From: Cryptocoryne crispatula var. balansae
Taxonomy: Eukaryota; Streptophyta; Magnoliopsida; Alismatales; Araceae
DNA: 64,000 bases
Assembly: GCA_036172225.1 (NCBI GenBank)
Contig: CM069933.1
Location: forward strand, 1,590,001 to 1,654,000
Direction of reading: 5' to 3'
The notes beneath the pieces are model-generated. The model ran no database searches and was not told the origin of the DNA. It saw only the letters and a program-made list of their open reading frames with translations. Each line of letters begins with the position of its first letter. The stretch's first letter is position 1. The translations under genes were made by a program, and so were the position numbers. Below are positions 1-13,800 of the stretch, piece after piece.

Positions 1-324
1 AGAACTTTCCTTCGTCTTCTTTATCGATTTGTTTCTCTTCTCAAGACCCATTGTAAAAATTACGCCTGACCCACAAGTATATATACTCCTCCATCGTCTT
101 TAACGATTTGCTTCTTCTTCTTCTTTTTTCAAAACTCACCGTAAAAACTACGCCTGACCCACAAGTATACACTACAAGTTTGATTGCCATTTGATAGCAC
201 TTATTGAAGGTGATGTCCGATTCGGTCAGATTTTGTAGAGTGTTTGAAAAAATAATTTAAATATTATCAAAATAAAACTCTTATATCTGAAAACACCTCT
301 TACGAGTCTTTTTATTATATCTAA
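1..324. repeat. AT-rich flank with imperfect tandem duplication
   Basis: Bases about 5-170 hold two imperfect copies of an 88-bp unit; the shared words ACGCCTGACCCACAAGTAT start near 62 and near 150. The rest, to 324, is AT-rich and holds nothing I recognise. It lies beyond the 3' end of the CCCH/KH gene. Confidence 0.5.
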
Positions 325-600
325 TGGAGTGTTTGGTTGCATGATAATTTTGTGTACACTTTCGTGATAAAAATTTATATTAAAATAAAAAGTGAACTAA
401 CTGGTAACATAAAATTATCATGTTTGAAGGGATGTGATAACAAAAAATAGTAACTATCATTCATGACCAAACAAAACGGAGGACCACAAGAAAAAAAGAA
501 AGAGGTGAGACTCCCCTTCTTTGTTTAAGAAGAAAATCACTTTCATAACATAAAATTGTCAAGATTGTCAAACACCGCTTTTAACAATTTATCTTACAGC
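325..600. mobile_element. Tourist-like MITE, truncated at the right
   Basis: It starts TGGAGTGTTTGGTTGCATGA just after a TAA, the same end as the complete copies at 19396 and 22158. The interior also matches them (protein-free, with a region that reads CATGACCAAACAAA). The right terminal inverted repeat is missing, so the copy is decayed or cut at about 590-600. Same orientation as the copy at 22158-22486. Confidence 0.7.
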
Positions 601-1104
601 ACAGATAAACAAAACTTGAGAACCATCCTTATCGACCATGGTCAAACATCATCAAACGTAACATTCTAATCTCTCCCACCTACGACTAAACTTTATAACC
701 TCCCAGCAGCGAACGCCACATTGTCCAAAAATACAACCTTAGTTCGGCTAACATCAACGATACCAAAACCAAGCAATTCCTACAGCCATGTCATAACCAG
801 ATGTTCCCACTTCCCACTGCCAGGGAGAGAATAGAAAAACCCAAAAAGAAAAAAAAAACCCACCTCCTGTGCCCATTCAAAATTCTTCTTTCAGCGGGTA
901 GGCCATTCGATGGAACACAATCACAAATAAAATATGCAAAAATCTCTAATCAAACAAGAGGCATTAACGCTCGCCAATGTGCCGAAAAGGACGCCGTGAA
1001 AACTAGTTTAAAGTAGGAGGCACATCAGATTAGACACCATGCGAACATCCGACAACTTGCACTACTACCAACAGAAGATCAGCCTGAAACAGAGAGAACT
1101 CGAG
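601..1104 (-). other. probable 3' UTR and downstream flank of the CCCH/KH gene
   Basis: This stretch lies directly past the stop codon (1105-1107 on the minus strand). It has no transposon ends that I can recognise and no convincing open frame, so part of it is likely the 3' untranslated region. No polyadenylation site can be fixed by eye. Confidence 0.4.
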
Positions 1105-1870
1105 TCAAGCACCCGGCTTGCGCAACTCGCTTGCCCCGTGAGCGAAATGGCAGCGTTCGCCGAACGTGCAGGAGCCTTTCGGGAAGTTCTCACACAGCTT
1201 CGTCCTGTAGTTGCTGCCTCGTCCTGCGGCGGCGGTGGGGGCAGAAACAGAAGTCTTGGGCGGCAGGGGATTGGAGGCACTGACATTCACTATAAGCTCG
1301 CGAACCATGGTGCTGGCCTGTTTGATCTGATCGAACGATCCTTCCAGCTCTATGTTCTTCAAGCTGGGATCTGACTCGTGATCCTTGATCGACAACCGGG
1401 CGCCGGTAAGGCGGCATATCTGTTTCGAGTTCATCCCGGCCTTTCCGATGATGGCGCCAGCTAGAGAAGCATCCACACTGATTTTTGCGGTTGCCGAGGC
1501 CCCAAAGGTTGCCGCCGCACCAAGCCCGGCCGGCGCCGGGGGCTCGACACGCCCCCCCAAGTGCCCTCCCACCGAACCCAAAGGGTGGCTGTCATGTACC
1601 ACCGGCATGATGGGTCTCCCAAGCTCCCTCTCCCCGTGGGCAAAATGGCACTTGTCACCGAATTTGCACCCTTCCGGCGTGGTATACTTGTTGCAGATGC
1701 GGGTCTTGACGACGGGTGGAGTGGACACATCGGGCAGGGATGAAACCACCATGCTGTTTGAGGATGGAACAGAAGGATTGCTCAAGTTGATCATCTTGGA
1801 TGCAGCGTTGATACCACCAGGTACGTAGTGAAGAAAATGACAGCTCTCGCCGAAAGGACAACCAATAGTG
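1105..1870 (-). CDS. CCCH/KH gene, exon 3 (terminal)
   Basis: 766 nt. It completes the serine codon AG|C and reads STIGCPFGESCHFLHYVPGG onward: the last part of finger 1, finger 2, the KH domain and finger 3, then TGA at 1107-1105. The acceptor on the minus strand is AAATGCAG just above 1870. An upstream ATG at 1794 is internal (Met79) and is not the start. Confidence 0.95.
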
Positions 1871-4800
1871 CTGCATTTGATATTATAACATAGTTAGAAC
1901 TCTGTACAACAGACGATGGTTTCAGATTAGCAACTACTTCGACAGTTTCTAAAGAACAGAGAATACAGACAACTTACAGAGGGACACATCGATCGCTGTA
2001 ACAAGAATCAGCATAAATTGGATTATGAAGGGAGATTTAATCATTAAAATTTTTAGTAGCGCATGATCCCATCCAGATGTAAAAAATTATAGGGAATTGA
2101 GATAAAATATCGGGATTGATATGTAAAGAACGCTTTAATACCCTTAAATTAAAGCATCAACCTCTTATTCAAGATTTTTAAAGTTCTAGAATTTCCTGGT
2201 CCAATGTCTAGGTCCATGGCCCTATTTGGTAACTATATTGAACATCTCTATTTCAGTTTTGAAATTGATAATCATTAGAAGGGTGTTGGGCTATCAATAT
2301 CAATATAGAAACTCAGAGTGCAAAAAAAAGCATTATATGTAATACAAGTGTCCACATGTATCAATACTCCATCATGTCCAAATATTAATATAAAAAATGA
2401 CAGTATCATTTTTTATACTTTATTAGTATTGATAATGATATTTCTAGAAAATGGAGTATTAATATCAAAATTGATGCAAGTTGACACTTGTATTACATTA
2501 CATACTATGTTTGCACTACAAATTTCAAAATTGATACTATTAGTCAAACACCTCTAGGTGATTACCATCAATATTAAGTTTAAAATTATAGTGATAGAGG
2601 TGTTTGATAGTGTCACCAAACATGGCCATTACCAAACAAGCCTAAGTTGTGACTCTAACAATGGGAGCTTTCTAAAGCATTCCAACAGGTACCACCCATC
2701 TACCCCACCCATGGGAAGGCACTGAGGCAAGCCTATGCCTCCAGCCACCTCTCTCCAGCTTTCCACATCAATCTTGTTCAGATCTCGGCAAGAACTCAAT
2801 GTGACGCTGCATTCCTTGATTAAAAAAGCAAAGACAGTTCCAAAACAGGGGGAACAAAAGATCTATCCAGAAAATAAATCAAACCCAAAAAAACAAAAAA
2901 GACTGAAATGGCCAGCAGGACACAACTTAGCATGAAAAGGACACAACAGCCAAAAGCCCCATATAAAGCAATAAAGGAGAACAAAACAGCTCCCCGACGA
3001 CGAGAAAACGAGATTAGAAACTAAACATGAGACAGTTGTCTCGTTTAGGGGCACAACCTTGCAAGTATCTGCAACTAAAAGTTGCAGATCCAAACGCACC
3101 AGGTTCCATGGACACAATACACTGGATGGAAAGACACAAGATAGCAACAATTGCCCTCCACCATCACGGGAGGTAATCCAGCACGGATTAGGATCAAATC
3201 AGTCCGAATTAACCAATTTGGACTGTCTGCCCAAGTTTAACCAGATCTCAGTGGAAGCTTCTTCCAGGGATGAGCTCTTCCAGTTGGAACGGGTCATAGA
3301 TCGATCCAGCATACCTTAAAACCTTGTAAAACCAATATGAGATAAACCAACTAAGATGAGTCTGCAGGGACCCAAAGCTGTTGCAGATTGCTAATTCAAC
3401 TTTTAGAGCAAAATTTTCAATTGTAGCAATAGCCAGTACATGGTTATTTTAAAAGTGGCTGCACAATAAAAAAAATATGCATATAGTTTCCATGCAGATC
3501 AATACATAATTTCCATGTAAAGATCCCTACAAAGCTCTTGGCCCTGATAGGCACCAAGTTCTACTTTCACTGATAGGACATCATCAAGAATGACTTTATG
3601 ACCTCGATTAGAGAATTCACTGCTAGGACAACATCAAGAATGACTTTATGACCTTGATTAGAGGATTTAAAAAGAACCAGGATGCATCAAGTTTCTAAAT
3701 TCGGCCACATTGCTTTCGCTGCCCAAAACAAAGAATGTGAATGATATTAGAGACTTGGCCGATCAGCCGTTCAAACCACAGTTATAAAATTGTCGCCAAA
3801 GTTCTTGCATCTACTCTTGGCAAGTATATACACGAATTGCCTAACTCATCTCAATCTGCTTTAATTCCAGACAGATTTATTAGATAATTTTATGGTTGCT
3901 CACGATTGCTGACATGACCAGATGATTAGACGAAAAGGGTGCATTTTGTTGAAGTTGGATTTCAAGAAAACTTATGATAAGGTTAAGTATATTTTGTTGC
4001 AGCTTATCGATTTAACCATTAAGAGCAACTGGATTTGGTGGATCAAAAATTGCATTACTACTCCGAAGTTCTCAGTTGACAAACAAGAAAGCCATTGGCT
4101 TCTTTATTTCCTCAAGAGGCCTCAAGAAGGAAGATATTATTCTCCTCTTCTCTTTGTTCTCGTTAGCCAAGTCCTTGATATTATGTGGGAGAAAGGCAGA
4201 AGGCCAAGCAAGCAAGCTTAATTGAAGGCATTGATGTAAGACCCAACAGAGAACGAGTCACACGCCTTCTAATTGTGGATGATACTTTACTTTTGTCCTC
4301 TGTAAAAACAGATAAATATTTTCATTTAAGAATCATGATTTCCTTGTTGCAGGCATTGACATGATTGAAAATCAACAAAGATAAATGTGAGCTTATTGGC
4401 ATCAACATGAATGAGGCCCAAAGAGGCCGATTGCAGAGCATCTTCAACATGCCTTGGGCCTCTCTACCCATCAAGTATCTTGGGCTGCCACTCATACAAA
4501 GGTACCAAGAGCAGTGACTGACAATGTGTGGTCCAAAAGATGATGGGAAAATTGCAAAATTGAAAAAAGTAGGACGTAAATGTAGGTAGTTAATGGTTGT
4601 TATCATAGACAGTGATGCAAAGTATTCCTCCATTTTTCTTCTATATCATTTAGGTGCCTAGAGGTATTTGTAAAAAGGTTGAGAGAATCATGCAAGATTC
4701 TTTTAGCAAGGTACAAATGAAAGAAATGAACTTCACCTCATCACGTGGAACCATGTTTGCCGGTCAACTAAAGAAAAGGGTGTAGGTCTTGCACCTCTGG

Positions 4801-7800
4801 AAACTATGAATAATGCTCTTCTTTCCAAATAGATATGGCAATTGAATATTAATAAGATACTCCGTGTGCTAGGATTGTTCGCTCTAAATATGATGTTGAG
4901 GTGATAGGTGTGTGGATTAGACTTCAGAGAATTCAGGAATAGAGGTAGAGTGTCCAATATATGATAAGAAATATTATGCAACTGAGAATTCTTCAACTTC
5001 TCATATACCATCGAGCTGAGGAACAGCAAGAGAACCTCTTTCTGGAGGATCAGTGGATTGGGCGCACTCCATTAGCTAATATGTTTGTTTATTATCCTTT
5101 TCAACCTTTGCCACGATCCACAGGCGAGTGTGTTGTAACTGAGATGCAAGGGCCAAAAGTGTCTACTAGAGATCTCAAAAAAGAAGAAAACTGTGAACTT
5201 TCTAACTTGTTGGGGCTCTTAGAAAATTGTAGGTGCATTGAGAATAAAGAAGATAAACTAGTTTAACACCTTTGTAACAAACTTGTTTTCAAGGAAGTCT
5301 GCAATGTGCAGATTAACTTTGGAAGGTGGGGTAGTTCCGTGGCACCAAGCTTTTCTTGTGGAATATTGACAGGCAAAAGCTTTCAACATGGTGTCATATC
5401 AACAAGATATTTTCAGGCATCTCCATAGCTTGCGTGATCTGTGGCAAGAGGGAAGAAACTGTTGATCATCTTTTCATCAAATGCGGGGTCATCAACTCAC
5501 TCTGGAGAGTTTTGTTCAAAGGCTGAAAGAGTTAATGGTCGGAACCTATCAATGTTGCATCTTTTTACATGCTATGCCGTGGGTTATCCTTGGATCTCAT
5601 ATTCTAAATTGTGAGAACTCATTTCACATGCTATGCCGGGGGCCATCCGGCACACAAGGAATAGAAAAAGTTGAGCACTTTGAGTACCGAGGAATGATCC
5701 ATCACCTAGTGTCAGCCAATGAAATAAACTGAACGTTAGCTCACTCTGATGACCACATAGATGAGACTACTTCCAGGGACAAACTCACATTCTCACTACA
5801 GATTTTTTTTGTAGCTCGCATACTCCTCTACCATCTTGGTGATTGAGTTATAGGTCCATTTTGTTTCTCTTTATTTTCTCTTTAGTTGTACTCCCCTTGT
5901 ATTAATATAAATTGTGATCTTTTGCCATTTTCAGAGAGAAAGAGAGAGAATGAGAGAGAGAATGATAAACTTTCTCTCTCTCAGAATAGTTGCTTGGAGT
6001 GTCTAGTTCTCTGAAGTCTGAATCTAAGTAAAACTTGGAAGCTCAGTCCCTTATCATGGTGAAGGTTATTACATGGTGGATTGCATGCGGGAGACTATCT
6101 ACAGGGTGGTCAGCTGAATCATTCCCTTCAAATGAAAGAATTAAGCTGCTGTTCTTGTGATAAGGAGGAAGAATATACTAATCACATTTTCATTAAGTGC
6201 TCATATGCAAAGCTGATTTGAAAGCTGCCTTCCTCTCAGATTAGATGTACTCTTCCTAAGCCATCCTCAGTTGCAGATCATGTGGAACAGGAGGTAAGGA
6301 CCCAAAGAAAATGATCGAGTGTTACCAATAGTGATGCGGGACGGGAAGGGAGGTGCCGCCATCCCCGCGCGCGTCGGCGGGCCCGAGGAGGATGGACCGA
6401 GCTGATGGGGTGCTGAACCGTGCTGAATCGCTTCAAACGGAGCTGGAAACTGCCGAACTGGGCCCGAAATCCACCGAACTGGACCCCACGGCCGTTGAAC
6501 CGGGCCCACAAGTGCTGAACCGGTCCGAAACGGCCCTGAACCGGCCTTAAAAGGCCTGAACCGGGGTCAAAACTCACTGAACCGGCCCTGAACCGGTCTG
6601 AACCGGGTCCAGGAAGTCTGAACCGGCCTTGAACCGGCTTCTAGACGTCTGAACCGGCCTGAACCGGTCTGAACCGGCGTGAACCGGGATCGAACCCGGC
6701 TGAACCGGCCGCTGGCCCGGTCTGGCTCGTGGACCGCGTATGCGCGGGCCGGCCGCGGCGAACCGGCCGGCCGTCGCTCGCTCGCGCGAGCGACTTAACC
6801 CCGGTGGGGGTCGTGGCCGCGCGGGGCTCGCCCGGGCGAGGGAATCGTGGCCACGCGGTTCGGTGCCGCGTACCCCGCCTCGCGGGGCTTCGATCGAGCG
6901 CGGGCGGCCGAGCCTTCGCGTCGGCTTCGAGCGGGCGGGACGGCGGAGGTTCTCCGCGGTGCGGGGCGCCACCGCGCGGAAAAGGGGGGCCGGGAGCACC
7001 GCCGTCGACGTCGCCGGAGGGGGCGGGCCGGCCGGGACCTTCCGCCGGCGGCGCTGCTTCGTCTTCTTCTTCCTCTTCCCTTCTCCTCGTCTTCGTCTTC
7101 GCCGGTCCGCGGGGGGTGTAGCCGGCGGGGGAAGGGGACGGGGACGACGGCGGAAGGGGTTTTCGGGAGGCCCGTGGGAGGCCAAAGGACTGTGGGAGGT
7201 GCTTGTGGGGGTAGGGGAGCCGCGCGGGGGGGGGGGGGGGGGGGGTTCGTTTAGGGCGCGTGTGAGCGTCGGAAGGTGAGGGAAGGGGGGGCGGAAAGGG
7301 GAACCCGGGGAGGGGGGGTCCGGCGAGCTTCCGCAAGGGGGGGGTGCCGTAGGGGTCCGGGGAAGGTGAGGGGTGGGACGGAAGGCCCCCGTGGAGCCGG
7401 GGCGGGCGTCGACGGAGATGTCGACGGATCTCGGAACTCGTCGGAGGAGAAGGGGAAGGCGGCTGGGGCAGGGGGGAAGGACGCCGGACCGAGCTCCGGA
7501 GGTGAGGAGGATCACCGGGAAGGGAAGGGGAGAACCGGGAGCACCCGGAGGTGAGGGAACGACGCCGACGTCGGAGGGCGAGAGGGGGAAAACGGGAGAG
7601 CTTCTTTCTTCTTCAAAACATCCATCTCCTAATTCAAGGACTTGGGCTCTTTAAATAGAGCTGGACATTACAAGATGGACCTCTAAAAACCCTAATTACA
7701 TATATGTCCTCTAAAGGACTAAAATAAAAGAGAAGGACTCAAAGGACTCTAAATACTCAAATAAAATGCATAAAAATAAAAATCTAATACTACGAAATAA

Positions 7801-10800
7801 AAGAAATAAATACGTCGTCTCCTCAAGACCCGGAAGACGCTATCTCCAAACAAACGGACGATCCGGTCCGTACCGGTCCCCATCAAATAGTCTAACAAGT
7901 TACCCTTTTTGGAAGAAAATAGGAGATTCAAGCAGGAATCTTTTTCTGCCGATCTCATTGCTGATTTTATTTGGTGTACAGTGAAAAAGTGGTTGTTACT
8001 AAGGTGCCTCACTTATGTAATAATTGTAGCTGCTTCAACTTTTTGTTGCCCCCTTTTACACTGTCTTACTATTGGTGTTTCTTCTCTTCTTACTTCACCG
8101 TGGAGAATTTTGGTGATTACCACTTTGCCCAAATCAAATGTAAACTTCTTTACTATTAATGAATAGGTGCAAGACGTGGTGCTAATCACTTCATTACTAT
8201 TAAGGAACAAAACAAAGGAGGAGGAGAAAGTATGATTAGAGGAGACGTGCTAATCACTTTCTAAAAAAAATCTAGGAACAACCTACTCCTTAATGATGTA
8301 AGAGTGTGAACTAAGGAACGTGGGATTGGAATCAGAATTGGGATCGGTGGGTACTTTGGATCGGATCGGACCGACCCCGACTGATCCTATGGAACAAAAC
8401 CGATTCGAAATCGGTAAGTTAAAAAAAAAACGATTCCTGGCCGATCCGACTGGAATAGCAAAAAAAATTGATCTGATTCAATTTCTGATCCAATCCCGAC
8501 TGATCCAGCTATTCAAGTCGATCCCGACCAATTCTGCCGGAGTTTTTTTCCAGATCGGTCCTTCAGCCGAGAATCAGATCGGCAATGGCCAATCCGATCC
8601 AGGAATCGGGATCGGCCGATTCCGCAATCTATGACGTGAACCCACTTGCTATCCTCTATACCGGTAAGTAAAAAAAATCGATTCCACATCCAATTCCGAT
8701 CCAAACTGATCCTAGCCGATCCCAACTGATCCGACTGGAATAGCAAAAAAATTTTGATTTCGTTTCCAATCCGATCCTGACCGATCCGGCCATTCCCGAC
8801 CAATTTTGCCAGAACTTTTTTCAGGATCGGTCCTTCAGCCGGAAATCAGATCAGCAATGGCTGATCTGATCCAGGGATCAGGATCGGCCGATTCCTTAAT
8901 CTATGACGTGAAGCCACTTGCTATCCTCTATACGGCAGCAGTGTATGTGAAAGACTGGTTTTTTGCAATGCGCTGGGAGGCACCCCTCTAACACCCTATG
9001 CTAGGAACTATTTTTTACTTGGTAATCCCACTTATCTAGTTTAGGTTTAGGGTGTTGTGGTGCTCCATAGACTATCTCCTTGGTAGAATATCAGGAGACC
9101 ACTTTATCCTCCTTTAATTTTCTTCTTGTTGTATTTCCTTTTATCTTTACTTAATGTAATCATGTTTTGTTTCAATGAATTGTGACCTTTTGGTCACCTT
9201 CAAAAAGAAAAAGAGCATGAAGATAAATTTTGAAAATGCCTTCTTGGTTCTGCATCTAATAAAAAATGTAAGAATTGTCAACTAGAAATATAAGAAGTTG
9301 ACTAGCATCCAGTTTTCCTTAGTGGCTAAGTTTCAGGTCAAGAACGACCAGGGCCAAGCCAGACTGCAATCAAATGGCCATGATTGAACAACCCTAGCTC
9401 AAGATCAGCCAATTAGGGCTGATCTCAGTTCAGCCGAGCAGGTTCAACTAAATTGGCCTGGATCCCACCCAGATCAGCCGATCCTGGTTTGATTCCCCTT
9501 GAGATTGGATCAGCTTGTGCAGTTCCCAATATAGGATCAGCGAATCCTCCAAACCACACTTAGTAGAGAAACGCACTGCAAATTCACTTTAGCATTCAGC
9601 ATACATCATACATGACCAAGCAGCAATAAGAGGATGCTGTTTGGGTAGACATAAAAGCAATACAACATGGGTGTTTTTTTGTAAGCTAACAGTTCTCTCA
9701 AAGGACATTTGACGTGCACACCAAAACAGTATATCAAGGCTCAAAAGCATGAAATCTATTCTAATTCGTATCAGTCAAAGAATCCCAACTCATATTTCAA
9801 TCTCAATCTCACCTCGACGTGGTCGAAGAGACAAAAATATCGCTGAGATCTAAGAATATTCACTTAAGATTAGGTTCGGGCAGACACCCAAAGAGTGGAG
9901 ACGGCTGCTGGCAGGCAGCGCACAACATGAAGCCTCCCCAAGCAGCCACTGCATCTTCTCTGTCTGAAAGATTCTCGGACCTGGCATTGGCTGTAGTGAA
10001 GGATCCACAACTTGCGTGGCGAATCTGTATCATCAAGATTCAAGGCCAGTCTTCTAGTTGGTACCCTCCCTTCTCCAGAGACTGTTTTCTGATCTCTTGG
10101 ATCACAGCAGCCGCTGAGACTAAGAATATCACAAGTTCTAGTCAAGATTCCATTTCATAATACCAGCAGAAATCTGATGAGTATTTTCATCTTAAAAATA
10201 TTAAAATGATTAGTAGAGATTAACAATAAAGGGCAGCATGGTCGTGGTTATCAAGTCGTCCAAGGGTGCTATTTCTGCCTAGGTGACAAGGGAGCCGCTT
10301 AGTCATCACTTGAGCCAGAAAAATTAGATGTGCCTAGGTGACAAGGGAGCCGCTTAGTCATCACTTGAGCCAGAAAAATTAGATGTTAATACTACATATA
10401 TGTGTATAACATATATGCAAATTATATGATGTTGGCTCCAACTGCAAACCAAACAACATTATATTCAAATTTTGATTTGCTTTGCTTGGTTTATATATTT
10501 GCACAACTGCCAGATGGAGGGAACAGGTCTGAAAAAACAACGTCTGGCCGGTCAAAAGCTGAAGGGAAGAGAATAAACCAGTCAGATAAAAATAAGTGGC
10601 CAGTTGGATGAAAAGAGAAACCAAATAGAAAGAAAGAATCATTGAAGGTTTGTAAAAGACACAGGAGGAAGGGAGCCTAAGAGGAAACAGTCTCTTCTAG
10701 TTGGAAAAGAGGGAAAGAATTGTCTAAAGTAAGCTCTAGGGAGAGGGACGAGAAGCAAGGACTAACAATGTGTGATCCAGAATATAAAAAGTAAACTCCA

Positions 10801-13800
10801 AGGCTGGAAGGGTAGAATGCTATCTGCTGGCGGAAAACAGGTGTTGTCTAAAGTTGTCTTACAAAGCATCCCCTTGTTCTTTTTTACCATCCTCAAAATA
10901 CCCAAAGATATTTGTCGCAAACTGGAAAACGTCATGACTAGATTATTTTGGCATAGTAATAGTGAAAAGAAAGGTTTACACCTCGTCAAGTGGGACCATG
11001 TTTGTAGGTCGACCAGAGAAGGTAAGGTGAGATAGGTCTAACCTCCCTAAAATTTATCAACATTGCTCTTCTTTCTAAATGGTTGGGGAAATTAAATTAT
11101 AACAAGAAAGATCTTTAGGCTAGAAACGTCAATGTCAAATATAGATCTAGAGGGAATGATCAGTGGGTCAAAGAATTCAGGGACAGGAGGAGGCTCTAGA
11201 ACTTGGAGAGGCAATATTCACAATTTGGGATTTCTTCAACTCTTATTCCGTTATCTAGTTGAGAAATGGTAGTAAGACATCCTTCTGGGAAGACCAATAG
11301 GTTGGGCATGCCCCTTTAACCATCATGTTTCCCAAACTTTTCAGCTTATGTCGTGATCCTCGTGTCCTGGTCCGATGCAACTGGAATCGTAGAGCTAACT
11401 GGTGTATCTTTCTTTAAGGAAACCTGAAGGAAGAGAAAATTTGCAAGATATCTTATTCGTTGCTGCTCCTTAATAACTGCAAGTAACATGAGAACAAAGA
11501 AGACAAACTAATTTGGCCGCCATGTAAACATTCACTCTTTACTGTGAGATTAACAGTTAGGAAGTTGACACTGGGAGGTGTGGAGGTTCTGTGACATAGG
11601 GCTGTTTGGGTACCTATTCTTCCATTCAAGATCAGAATTTTCTTATAGAAAGTCACCAAGCAAAAACTCCTAATGAGAAATTTTCCCTGTAAAATCCTTA
11701 CTACCAACTCATTTGCTTGCACGTAGTGCTGCGCAGCTGGAATTGTGCAGTCACTTTAGACCCATAATGGCCAGTGCAAGATTGTTTTCCGCCATGTATA
11801 CACTCCATCGCACAGCTTTGTAAGTATTAAACTGCAAGCCCATTAGGCAAACCATCTATATATTTCGAGTTGGTGGTTTGGGCCAGGTTAATATGAGTTG
11901 GAGCCTTTTGAATCCAATTAACCTGATTCTCTTTCTGAACCTGACCCAACCTGACCTTTTCAGGTTGGGCCAGTTCAGTTTCTTGGGTTGGCCAGAGAAG
12001 TGAACACCCCTACCTGCCATCACAACCAGAATAAGGGCATATATACCTTAGTCCAGTCTCGAACCAGCCGTAGCAGTTTTTAACCATGAAAAAAGCCATC
12101 TTTCTGAAAGTATTTTCCAGTTGAAACAAAACAATTTTCATTTCCAAACAAGAAACAGCTTATCAGAAAACAAGAGATAGGGATCCTTTAGTGGATTTAA
12201 TGCTCTCAGTCTTTTACCCAAAAAATCTCTCAATATATTAAAATATCCTCCAAACAACAGTATGTTTCTATGGAAATATATTCAAAACAGCTGTATGTCA
12301 GGGCCTCAGGGGTCAGCTGATAAGACAAAGAACAAGCAGTGGATGCATTACATGGCTACTTGAAACACAAGCGTCATATTGTTAACTGATGCTTTAAGTC
12401 CAAAATAGTAAAGATTTTATCAACCATAATAATAAAAAATGTTTCATTAAGGCAAAATAATATGATATTGCAACAAAAAGGGTAATATATGTATCAGCAA
12501 AGATAAAAATGGCCAAAAAATAAATATTACTCAAAAAATTGCAAATTTAGGCCAGGTTGTTCCCAGGTGCAGTTGGTTTCTTCGGTTACAGTATTGCCAT
12601 CGTATATAAAATTTAATGAGTCGATAGTCTGCTTAGATTAATGCAATGAACCTGTCTTACAACATTCTGAAGTCATTAGCTTAGTAAGTACTAAGGTGGT
12701 TAGAATTAGTAGCAAGAATCTTTTATAAACTTACATATAACTCATTCATTCAATGAAAAATTAAAGTCAGATTGAGAATAATTATCTTGTATAAGTTAAG
12801 ATTATAACCTGAAAAATTTTGTGCAAGGCTTCGATTTGCTCCCTTTAACAGATTGAGAGGACTCCACTTCTGTTACAGAACATTAAATGTGTCTTATCAG
12901 TTGACCTTCAGTAAATTATTATAATTGATATTAAAAATGCAAGAACTGCACCTTTCAATAGTATCATTAGAATAAAAATTTTCACATCTTTAAAAAATCA
13001 CAAGTGACAATGTTATCACAAAAAAAGGACTGAAAGCAGAAAAATTAACTAGCCCCTCTAACTCTGAGGATGTGTCTTATGGTACTAGCATAGTTGTACC
13101 AACCATATGTAATAATGTAAAACATGAGAACCAAGTCAACTTCAGCAAACAAGCAAATTAAAGTTGAGCAACTGACCAACAAAAAAAGTACCGAATATGA
13201 AGTTATTCAAGCAAAAAAAGACAATAAAAAATACAGTTGATAATTAGCAATTAACTTCTAAATAATTGATTTTATCTTTGACAACAAAATTCATTCAGAT
13301 GAAAGAATTACTTTCTTGTTACAAGCCATAGTTGTCAAGGCAGGAATGTAACCTGTGTTCTTGACAAGTTTATTCTAAGGCAGAAATATAACCAAGGAAT
13401 TCTTTAAAATTTTATACCTTTATATGTCAGGGTCCAAGGCATTCGAAGAGGACATTTCAGTTTAACAAATAAGCCACCACTTGGGCAATAGGGACGTTTC
13501 AGCTTAGGCAGATACTAGGTGTTGCCAAAGCAGCATAACTGGATGGTAATATTTATAAAAATATATAGAAGGGGATAACTAGGGAGAGTAGAGTAGACTT
13601 TAAAAACTCTAGATCTGGGTTCTTCTAAGAATTTGCTTCTGGCTCTTGATACAGTTCGGGTTTCCCACGGGTATGAATTCCTCATGTGGAAGCAATTTTA
13701 TTTATAGCTATGTTCTTTAATACTACCATCTTGGTAGTAATCTTTTATCTATTTTCTTCCATCACTTATATATTATGTAATCTATTTCTTTCTCCCTGAT

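Noticed and set aside
1385..1828. Plus-strand open frame of 147 codons
   Set aside because: It is antisense to the well-supported third exon of the CCCH/KH gene.
6574..7515. Long GC-rich open frames on both strands (up to 313 codons)
   Set aside because: Low-complexity Pro/Arg/Gly translations open in several frames at once, wholly inside solo LTR E; base composition keeps them free of stops.
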